From the NCBI GenBank assembly GCA_020446945.1, contig JAGRDS010000011.1, positions 62,001 to 126,000 of the forward strand: a stretch of 64,000 bases of DNA, given 5' to 3'. The notes beneath the pieces were generated by a model. It made no database searches and was not told the DNA's origin. It saw only the letters and a program-made list of their open reading frames with translations. Source of the stretch: Parvularculaceae bacterium. Its GTDB lineage: Bacteria; Pseudomonadota; Alphaproteobacteria; Caulobacterales; Parvularculaceae. A program made the position numbers and the translations under genes. How positions within the stretch are numbered: position 1 is the first letter of the stretch; each line of letters starts with the position of its first letter. Below are positions 45,246 to 52,497 of this stretch, piece after piece.

Positions 45246-46148
45246 ATGATGAACATGATGACCCACAGCCTCGCCCCGACCCGACCCGCGCCCGGCGCAT
45301 CCGCGCGCCTTGACGGCTACGCCCCGATCGCCCGCGCGATCGATTTCCTTGTCGCCAATGCGCAAAGCGCGCCGAGCCTTGAGGAAACGGCGAAGGCGGC
45401 CGGCATGAGCCCCGGCCATTTTCAGCGCATTTTCAAGGAAGGCGCCGGCGTTTCGCCCAAGCGCTTCCTTCAGTTCCTCGCCGCTTGCGAGGCGCGCCGG
45501 GCCATGGATGACGGATCAAGCGTTATGGAGGCGGCGTTCGCCGCCGGACTTTCCGGCCCGTCTCGCCTGCACGATCTCTTCCTCGTTTCGGAGGCGATGA
45601 CGCCCGGCGCCTACCGGCGCAAGGGGGAGGGCGAACTGATCCGCCATGCCGAAATTGACGGCCCGTTCGGGCGGACGCTGATCGGGGCGACCGAAAAGGG
45701 GATATGCTGGCTCTCATTCACCCAGCCGGACGGGCTTGAACGTTCTCTCAGCGAAATGAAATGCGACTGGCCGGCGGCGACATTCGCGGAAGATGAGGCC
45801 TTTATCGCGCCGGTCGCCGCGCGCGCCTTTTCCTTCGCCAGCGGCCAGACGCTCGACAGGCCGCTCGGACTTTATGTTCAGGGCACCAATTTCCAGCTCA
45901 AGATCTGGGAAGCCCTGTTGCGAATTCCGCCCGGCGCCTGCGTCACTTACGGCGATCTGGCCAAATCGGTCGGCGCGCCGAAGGCCGCGCGGGCGGTCGG
46001 CGCGGCGGTGGGCGCGAATATGATCTCGCTGCTTATTCCCTGCCACCGGGTCATTCTTTCCTCCGGCGTCGTCCATAATTATCGCTGGGGCGCGGCCCGC
46101 AAGAAAGCGATCCTGGCGCTTGAAGGCGCGCGCGCCGCAGCGGCCTGA
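45246..46148 (+). CDS. Ada-like AraC/methylated-DNA-cysteine methyltransferase without phosphotriester domain
   Basis: The 300-residue protein joins an AraC helix-turn-helix domain (about 25-125; SLEETAKAAGMSPGHFQRIFKEGAGVSPKRFL) to an O6-alkylguanine-DNA alkyltransferase (about 135-300) whose acceptor is Cys266 in IPCHRVI. It removes O6-methyl from guanine by suicide transfer and may regulate genes. The zinc-cysteine domain that makes Ada a methylphosphotriester sensor is absent, so the activating signal must differ. The start at 45246 gives the conserved beginning; the frame to 45117 overlaps the divergent promoter region. Confidence 0.9.
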   Translation: MMNMMTHSLAPTRPAPGASARLDGYAPIARAIDFLVANAQSAPSLEETAKAAGMSPGHFQRIFKEGAGVSPKRFLQFLAACEARRAMDDGSSVMEAAFAAGLSGPSRLHDLFLVSEAMTPGAYRRKGEGELIRHAEIDGPFGRTLIGATEKGICWLSFTQPDGLERSLSEMKCDWPAATFAEDEAFIAPVAARAFSFASGQTLDRPLGLYVQGTNFQLKIWEALLRIPPGACVTYGDLAKSVGAPKAARAVGAAVGANMISLLIPCHRVILSSGVVHNYRWGAARKKAILALEGARAAAA

Positions 46149-46288
46149 GGCTCATTTTCGCAAAAGCGGATCGGCGCGCGTCATTGCGCGCAAGAGATGG
46201 ATCGCTATATATCCGCGAACCCTTACGCCGGCTCGCGCGAGCGGCGTTCCCGATCCGTTCCAGGCAGCCCGCCAAGGAGATCCGCCAA

Positions 46289-46621
46289 ATGTTCATCTCG
46301 CCCGCTTATGCGCAGGCCGCCGGCGCCGCCGCGCCCAATCCGCTGTTGCAGCTAGCGCCGTTCATACTTGTATTCGTATTCTTCTTTTTCCTGATCATCC
46401 GCCCGCAACAGCAAGCGCGCAAGAAACACATGGAAATGATCGCCAATGTGCGCAAAGGCGATGTCGTCGTCACGTCCGGCGGCATGGTGGGCAAGATCGC
46501 CAAACTGCTCGAAAACGATGAAGTGATGGTCGAACTTGGGCCCGATGTCGTCGTCAAGGTTATCAAGTCGACATTGACAGAGGTCCGAACGAAACCGTCC
46601 GCGCCCGCAAACGACAAATAA
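46289..46621 (+). CDS. yajC: Preprotein translocase subunit YajC
   Basis: The 110-residue protein has one membrane span (about 22-42; LQLAPFILVFVFFFFLIIRPQQQ, where RPQQ marks the family) and a basic cytoplasmic tail with NVRKGDVVVTSGGMVGKI. It associates with SecDF of the Sec translocon. An AAGGAGA ribosome binding site supports the start at 46289. It is the first gene of yajC-secD-secF, with secD 42 bases downstream. Confidence 0.95.
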   Translation: MFISPAYAQAAGAAAPNPLLQLAPFILVFVFFFFLIIRPQQQARKKHMEMIANVRKGDVVVTSGGMVGKIAKLLENDEVMVELGPDVVVKVIKSTLTEVRTKPSAPANDK

Positions 46622-46663
46622 ACAGGAAAGGGCGGGGGCGGACGATCCTCGCGCGAGTTTTCG

Positions 46664-48283
46664 ATGCTCCAATTTCGACCCTGGCAGCAAGCGCTGATCG
46701 CCGCGAGCGTTGTCATCGCGGCCATTCTCGCGGCGCCGAATTTCTACCCCAAGGAAGTCGTCGCCGGCTGGCCGGGCTTCATGCCGAAAAGCCGCATAAA
46801 TCTCGGCCTCGACCTGCAGGGCGGCTCTTATCTTCTTCTCGAAGTCGATACGAAGAAAGTCATCGATGACCGGCTGACCAATCTGCGCCAGGAAGTGCAG
46901 CGGGCGATGCGTCCCTCAGGCGGCCGGGACCGCGTACAGCTCCAATCGCTTCCCACGGTGAATTCCGGCGAAGACACGATCAGCGTTCGAATTCGCGACG
47001 AAGCGCAGATCGAGGAGGCGGCAAAGCGCGTGCGCGACATTACGCGCAGCGGCGCGCTCGTCGGTACGGGCGTCAGACCCTATGAGGTGACGCTCACCGG
47101 CCCGCGCATCGACATCAAGCTGACGCCCGAGGCGAGACGCGCCTACGGGCAGGAGGCGCTCGCCGATTCGATCGAGGTCGTGCGCCGGCGGATCGACCCC
47201 GCAGGCAACAAGGAAGTCCTTATCCAGCCGCAGGGCGAGGATCGCATCGTCGTCCAGGCGCCGGGCGACAACGATCCTGAAGCCCTGAAGCAGATCATCA
47301 ACCGCACCGGACAATTGTCGTTCCACCGCGTCGACCGGTCGGTTTCGTCCGAGGAGATTCAAGCCGGCATCTTGCCGCCGGGCCGCATGCTGACGCCGAT
47401 GTCGGCCTCGGAAGGGCCGGGCGCGCTGGTGCTTTTCGAAGACCCCGAAGTCACCGGCGATATGGTTGAAAGCGCGTCGGCGGGCCTTAACAATGACGGC
47501 GGCGGTTTCCAGATCAATTTCGCGTTCGACAGTCGCGGCGCGCGGCGTTTCGCCGACTATACGCGCGATCATATCGGCGAGCAGTTCGCGATCGTGCTTG
47601 ACAATGAAATCATCTCGGCTCCGGTCATTCAAAGCGCCATTCCGGGCGGGCAGGGCCGCATCACCGGCAATTTTTCACCCGATGAAGCCCAGCGCATCGC
47701 AACGCTCATCCGTTCCGGCGCGCTTCCCGCACCGCTTTCAACGCTCGAACAGCGCTCTATCAGCGCCGGCCTCGGCGCGGACTCGGTCAAGGCCGGAACA
47801 TTTTCGCTGCTGATCGGTTTTATCGCGGTCGTCGTCTATATGCTGATGAGTTACGGCAGGTTCGGGATTTACGCGGACATTGCGCTCGTCTCCAACGTCA
47901 TATTGCTGTGCGGCGCGCTTTCGCTTTTCGGATCGACATTGACGCTTCCCGGCATCGCCGGCGTCGTTTTGACGATCGGCATGGCGGTCGACGCCAACGT
48001 TCTCATTTTTGAGCGTATCCGCGAGGAAGTTCTGGCGGGCAAACCGCCCGTCAAGGCGGTAGAGCTGGGATTTTCAAAGGCGCTGTCGGCGATCGTAGAT
48101 GCGAACGTTACGACCTTCGTGGCCGCGCTCATCATGTTTGTTCTGGGCGCGGGTCCGGTGCGCGGCTTCGCCGTGACGCTTGCGACCGGCGTCGTCACTT
48201 CGGTTTATTCCGCCTACGTCATCACGCGACTGTTCGCCGGGCTTTATGTGCTTGGGCGGCGTCCGAAGACGATCAAACTGTAA
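46664..48283 (+). CDS. secD: Protein translocase subunit SecD
   Basis: The 539-residue RND-like membrane protein has one N-terminal span, a large periplasmic P1 head domain (about 35-355), and five C-terminal spans. LGLDLQGGSYLLLEVD near residues 45-60 contains the conserved DLQGG of SecD. It uses proton motive force to aid late protein export together with SecF, whose gene starts 15 bases downstream. Length and domain order are normal. Confidence 0.96.
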   Translation: MLQFRPWQQALIAASVVIAAILAAPNFYPKEVVAGWPGFMPKSRINLGLDLQGGSYLLLEVDTKKVIDDRLTNLRQEVQRAMRPSGGRDRVQLQSLPTVNSGEDTISVRIRDEAQIEEAAKRVRDITRSGALVGTGVRPYEVTLTGPRIDIKLTPEARRAYGQEALADSIEVVRRRIDPAGNKEVLIQPQGEDRIVVQAPGDNDPEALKQIINRTGQLSFHRVDRSVSSEEIQAGILPPGRMLTPMSASEGPGALVLFEDPEVTGDMVESASAGLNNDGGGFQINFAFDSRGARRFADYTRDHIGEQFAIVLDNEIISAPVIQSAIPGGQGRITGNFSPDEAQRIATLIRSGALPAPLSTLEQRSISAGLGADSVKAGTFSLLIGFIAVVVYMLMSYGRFGIYADIALVSNVILLCGALSLFGSTLTLPGIAGVVLTIGMAVDANVLIFERIREEVLAGKPPVKAVELGFSKALSAIVDANVTTFVAALIMFVLGAGPVRGFAVTLATGVVTSVYSAYVITRLFAGLYVLGRRPKTIKL

Positions 48284-48298
48284 TCGGGGACCACAGCG

Positions 48299-49261
48299 AT
48301 GCTTTTGAAACTTGTTCCCGACAACACAAAAATCCCGTTCACCAAGGGCCGGTTTGCGGCCGTCGGGTTTTCCTTCCTTCTCGCGGTCGCGTCCATTGCG
48401 GCTGTCGCCACGATGGGCCTCAATTTCGGGGTCGACTTCAAGGGCGGCGTGACGATCGAGGTTGAAAAGGAAGGTGCGGTCGATCTCGGCGCCATTCGCT
48501 CCGGCCTCGGCGCGCTCGATCTCGGCGAGGTTGCGGTTACCGAAATTCAGGATGTCGGCGCCGGCGAAAAGGGCGTACTCGTCACCGTCGCGCAGCAGGA
48601 TCCGCGAGAAGGCGAGGATTTCGACGCCGCCCAGCAACGCGCCGCCGACGAGGTTCGCGCCGAGTTACAACAAATACTCGGCGACGATGTTGTTTTCCGC
48701 AAACAGGAAGTCGTCGGCGCGACGGTTTCCGGCGAATTGATCGAAAAGGGCGCGCTCGCCGTCGGCCTCGCCGTCGTCTTGATGGTTCTTTACATCTGGT
48801 GGCGTTACGAGTGGCAATTCGCGGTCGGGTCGATCGTCGCGCTGTTTCACGACATCGCCATCACGATGGGCGTTCTCTCGGTGACGCGCCTCGATTTCAA
48901 CATTTCGACGATTGCGGCGCTTTTGACGATTGTCGGCTATTCGATGAACGACACTGTCGTCGTTTTCGACCGCGTGCGCGAGAATTTGCGCAAATACAAG
49001 AAAATGCCGCTGGCCGAGCTTATCGATTTGACGATCAACGAGACGCTGACGCGAACCGTCATGACGTCCGGTACGACGCTTCTTTCGCTTGTCGCCCTTT
49101 TCTTCTTCGGCGGCGAGGTGTTGCGCGGCTTCACCGGCGCGATCATTTTCGGCATCCTGATCGGTACATATTCCTCGATTTTCGTCGCCGCGCCTTTCCT
49201 CATGTGGACCGGCGTCAAGCGCGACTGGTCGAAGGTGAAGGCGGCGACGGCCGAGGCCTAG
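48299..49261 (+). CDS. secF: Protein translocase subunit SecF
   Basis: The 320-residue partner of SecD has six membrane spans, with the periplasmic loop at about 40-140 opening in the conserved NFGVDFKGGVTIE, and a C-terminal RND half (GYSMNDTVVVFDRVREN) holding the proton-path aspartate. It closes the yajC-secD-secF operon and is followed by a terminator at 49282-49309. Confidence 0.96.
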   Translation: MLLKLVPDNTKIPFTKGRFAAVGFSFLLAVASIAAVATMGLNFGVDFKGGVTIEVEKEGAVDLGAIRSGLGALDLGEVAVTEIQDVGAGEKGVLVTVAQQDPREGEDFDAAQQRAADEVRAELQQILGDDVVFRKQEVVGATVSGELIEKGALAVGLAVVLMVLYIWWRYEWQFAVGSIVALFHDIAITMGVLSVTRLDFNISTIAALLTIVGYSMNDTVVVFDRVRENLRKYKKMPLAELIDLTINETLTRTVMTSGTTLLSLVALFFFGGEVLRGFTGAIIFGILIGTYSSIFVAAPFLMWTGVKRDWSKVKAATAEA

Positions 49262-49281
49262 AATGCGCGAGCGGTGCAATT

Positions 49282-49312
49282 AAAACGGCCCCTCAATGGG
49301 GGCCGTTTTTTT
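49282..49312 (+). terminator. Rho-independent terminator after secF
   Basis: AAAACGGCCCC (49282-49292) pairs with GGGGCCGTTTT (49299-49309) around a 6-base loop and runs into TTT. It ends 20 bases before the stop of the convergent sodB; the A-run on the other side may let it terminate sodB transcription too. Confidence 0.93.
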
Positions 49313-49331
49313 CTTTCCGTCGAAACGCCGA

Positions 49332-49922
49332 CTATTTCGCAAGGTTTTCGCTTGCGAAATCCCAATTGACCAGGTGATCGAGAAAGGTCGAAATATAGAC
49401 GTTACGCGCGTTCTGGTAATCGAGATAATAGGCGTGTTCCCAGACATCTAGCGTCAGGAGCGGCGTCATATCCTGCGTGAGCGGCGTTTCGGCGTTTGAA
49501 GTCGTCACGATCTTCAGCTTGTCGCCCGATTTCGCGAGCCAGGCCCAACCCGAACCGAAACGTCCGGCCGCCGCATCGGCGAATTCGCCCGCAAAGCGAT
49601 CATAACCGCCGAAATTTTTTTCAATCAGATCGGCGAGTTCGCCCTTCGGCCTGCCGCCGCCATTGGGCGAAATCGAGTTCCAGTAGAACGTATGGTTCCA
49701 CACTTGCGCCGAATTGTTGAACAGGCCGGGATTGCTTCCCTCCGATTCGAATATGATGTCTTCAAGACCGGCTTTTTCCAGCTTCGTTCCTTCGATCGCC
49801 GCATTCGTCTTGTCGACGTAAGCTTTATGGTGCTTGCCATAATGAAAATTGAGCGTTTCTTCCGAGATATGCGGGGCGAGCGCGCCGCGCGCATAGGGAA
49901 GCTCCGGGAGATTTATTGTCAT
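49332..49922 (-). CDS. sodB: Superoxide dismutase, Fe type
   Basis: This 196-residue enzyme converts superoxide to hydrogen peroxide and oxygen. Metal ligands are His27, His77 and the D and H of DVWEHAYY. The AQVWNHTFYW stretch puts the second-sphere glutamine (Gln73) where iron SODs have it, which favours SodB. The ATG at 49922 fits homologues; an upstream ATG at 49955 adds 11 residues. It converges on secF and is divergent from the squalene-synthase-like gene. Confidence 0.95.
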   Translation of the reverse strand: MTINLPELPYARGALAPHISEETLNFHYGKHHKAYVDKTNAAIEGTKLEKAGLEDIIFESEGSNPGLFNNSAQVWNHTFYWNSISPNGGGRPKGELADLIEKNFGGYDRFAGEFADAAAGRFGSGWAWLAKSGDKLKIVTTSNAETPLTQDMTPLLTLDVWEHAYYLDYQNARNVYISTFLDHLVNWDFASENLAK

Positions 49923-49990
49923 CACAAACCCTTTTCCGTTAAAACAGATCGACATTCAGATGGTTAGCGGTTCTGGAATTGCAACGCGAT

Positions 49991-50713
49991 ATGACAAAAG
50001 CGCCGTCGCCGGCGACGTGCGAGGCGCAGCGTCATTGCCTGTCGATCGTTCGCGAGCAGGATGAAGATTTCTATTTGTCGTCGCGCTATGCGGGACCGGC
50101 CGATCACGCGCGCGTGATCGCGCTGTTCGCCTTTCAGATCGAGTTGCGCCGCATTCCCCATGTCGTCAGCGAGCCGGCGCTCGGCGAAATTCGCCTCCAA
50201 TGGTTTCGCGACGCACTGGAAGAGGTCGCATCCGGCGCGCCGGCGCGCGCGCACCCCGCCATTCAGGCGGCCGCCGCGACGGGGCTCGCGGGCGCGGGCT
50301 ATCGCGACGATATGGAGCGCCTGATCGATGCGCGCGCGCGCCTTTTATATGAGCCGCGCTTTTCGTCTCTCGCCGATCTGTCGTCCTTCGTGCAGGAGGC
50401 CGAAGTTCCGCTTGCAAGGATTGCGGCGGGAGACGGCGCGGCGGCGCATCCGGCGATCGGGCGCATCGCCGGCGCCTATGCGCTGGCGCGTTTCACCGCG
50501 CGACTCGCGCCGGATCTTTCGGCCGAAGCCTGCGCCGAGGCGCAGCATATCCTGCGCGGCGCGGCGAACGCGCCGGCGGTGAACGCCGGGATTTTGGGGC
50601 GCGTCGCGTATTTGGGGCTGGCGCGCGGCTATGCGCAGCGTCCGGACGGGCGCGCCTGGCCGATCGCGAAACGCCTTGCGATGTTCGCCTGCGTCGCGGG
50701 CGGGCGGCTGTAA
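49991..50713 (+). CDS. Squalene/phytoene synthase family protein, NDUFAF6-like
   Basis: The 240-residue helical protein matches the terpene synthase-like fold (DEDFYLSSRYAGPADHARVIALFAF, EIRLQWFRDAL) but lacks the two clear DxxxD prenyl-diphosphate motifs. This shorter group includes mitochondrial NDUFAF6, an assembly factor of respiratory complex I, so it is probably not a carotenoid or hopanoid enzyme. I chose the ATG at 49991 rather than the TTG at 49979. It is convergent with the CLC gene, 3 bases apart. Confidence 0.85.
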   Translation: MTKAPSPATCEAQRHCLSIVREQDEDFYLSSRYAGPADHARVIALFAFQIELRRIPHVVSEPALGEIRLQWFRDALEEVASGAPARAHPAIQAAAATGLAGAGYRDDMERLIDARARLLYEPRFSSLADLSSFVQEAEVPLARIAAGDGAAAHPAIGRIAGAYALARFTARLAPDLSAEACAEAQHILRGAANAPAVNAGILGRVAYLGLARGYAQRPDGRAWPIAKRLAMFACVAGGRL

Positions 50714-50716
50714 CGC

Positions 50717-52429
50717 CTACCGATGATAATCGACATGGCTCGCGATGAGCGCCTTGTTATATTCTTTCAGCGCTTTCACCCGCGACAGGTAACCGACCAT
50801 CTTCGCCGGCTCGTTTTCCTCGACGACGGGCAGGCCGGCCTCGTCAAGCTCGTCCAGTCTCGCCAGCGCTTCGCCGAGCGAGGCGTGCGCGTTAAGGCGA
50901 TCCGCTTCCTTATCCAGCGGCCCGCTATCCATTTTCGCCATCACATCGCGCACGCGGATGGTTTGAAGGAGAACGCCCTGCGGCCCTTCGGAAAGATCAT
51001 AGCCGCGGCGGGACAATTGCCAGTGGAAAAACGACTTTCCGACAAATGCCTGCGTCACCAGCGTCGCAAGGGCGACCGCGACCATGAGGGAAATCGTGAT
51101 TGCGTAGTCGCCCGTCAGCTCGAAAACGATAAGCGTCGTTGAAATCGGCGCGCCCATTATCGCGCCGCACGCCGCACCCATGCCGATCATGGCGTAAAAG
51201 GCCGTACTCGCGGTATCGAACGGGGCGAGGGAATTAACCGCGAGACCGAAGGCCGCGCCCGAAAATGCGCCGATGACGAGGCCCGGTGAAAAAACGCCGC
51301 CGCCGAAACGAAATGACAGCGTAACCGCCGTCACGGCGATCTTCAGCGCAAGGAGTATCAATATGAGTTCAAGAGTGTAATCGCCCGCGAGCGTGCGCGT
51401 CACGGTTTCGTAACCGACGCCGAGCGTTTCAGGATAATACGCGCCGATCAGTCCGATGAGGACGCCGCCGAGCGGCGGCAGGAAAATATAGGACAGCTTC
51501 ACCCGATCGGCTGCGACGCGCACATTGTCGGTCATCTTTTGCAGCGCCAGGAGAAAAATCGTCGCCACGACGCCGCAAATGAGGCCGAGTGCGGCGGACA
51601 AAAGCGCGTCGACGGAATAAACCGCGCCGTAATCGGGCGCTGCGAAAGCGGGCGTATCGCCAAGCGTCGAGCGTGTGATGATGACCGCCGTCACGCTCGC
51701 CGCCGCGATCGGTCCGAAAACCGATAACGCATAACTGCCCATGACGACTTCGAGCGCGAAAAGGACGCCGGCGATCGGCGCATTGAAGCTGGCCGCGACG
51801 GCCGCCGCCGCGCCGCATCCCAGAAGCGTGCGCCGATCCTTGAGGGAAAAGCTGAATCGCCGATCGAGCGCCGAGGCGATCGTCGCGCCGATATGAATGG
51901 CGGGCCCTTCGCGCCCGGCGCTGCCGCCGACGCCGAGCGAAATGGTCGAGACGACGGCGGCCGCAGCGCCGGCGCGCAGCGAGATGCGCCCATCTTTCAC
52001 CGCGCGCGCCTCGATGACTTCCGGAACGCCCTGGCCGCGCCCCTGTTCAAGCCATCCGAACCGGTCGGCGAGAAACAGGATGGCCGAGACGACGAAACCG
52101 CCGACAATCGGCGTCGCCCATGAGCGCAGGAACGACACGGACGCCGCGCCGCTCGCGAACATTTCCTCGTTCGCGCCATAGGAGAACATTGACACGGCGT
52201 TAATGCCGGCGCGGAAAAGTATGACGCCATAGGCCGTCGCGGCGCCGACGAGGACGGCGAACAGCCACAAACGCACGAGCGTCAGGTCGGGCGCCTTGCG
52301 TTTGACGCCCCGCGCGACGGCGCGAAACCGCGCGCCGGCCCGACGCAGGGCGTTCGAACGAAGATGAGTCTTCACAATCTCATACCTAACCGAGTCGAAG
52401 TGTCGGAACCTGATTAAATCTCCTTTCAT
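50717..52429 (-). CDS. CLC-type chloride channel/transporter with CBS domain
   Basis: The 570-residue membrane protein has the CLC selectivity-filter segments: GREGPAIHIG with the gating glutamate, GQGVPEV for the first filter loop, and GGGVFSPGL for the later one. A C-terminal CBS region (about 485-565; RVRDVMAKMDSGP, GLPVVEENEPAKMVGYLSR) probably senses nucleotides. It is either a channel or a H+/Cl- exchanger. I placed the start at 52429 because the longer frame to 52498 would overlap the divergent glnE-like start. Confidence 0.9.
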   Translation of the reverse strand: MKGDLIRFRHFDSVRYEIVKTHLRSNALRRAGARFRAVARGVKRKAPDLTLVRLWLFAVLVGAATAYGVILFRAGINAVSMFSYGANEEMFASGAASVSFLRSWATPIVGGFVVSAILFLADRFGWLEQGRGQGVPEVIEARAVKDGRISLRAGAAAAVVSTISLGVGGSAGREGPAIHIGATIASALDRRFSFSLKDRRTLLGCGAAAAVAASFNAPIAGVLFALEVVMGSYALSVFGPIAAASVTAVIITRSTLGDTPAFAAPDYGAVYSVDALLSAALGLICGVVATIFLLALQKMTDNVRVAADRVKLSYIFLPPLGGVLIGLIGAYYPETLGVGYETVTRTLAGDYTLELILILLALKIAVTAVTLSFRFGGGVFSPGLVIGAFSGAAFGLAVNSLAPFDTASTAFYAMIGMGAACGAIMGAPISTTLIVFELTGDYAITISLMVAVALATLVTQAFVGKSFFHWQLSRRGYDLSEGPQGVLLQTIRVRDVMAKMDSGPLDKEADRLNAHASLGEALARLDELDEAGLPVVEENEPAKMVGYLSRVKALKEYNKALIASHVDYHR

Positions 52430-52497
52430 CACGATACGGCACAGTAATTCCAAGGTTTTTCGCAAAATTGCGACCGAGTTCGAGGGAAGCGCCGCCA

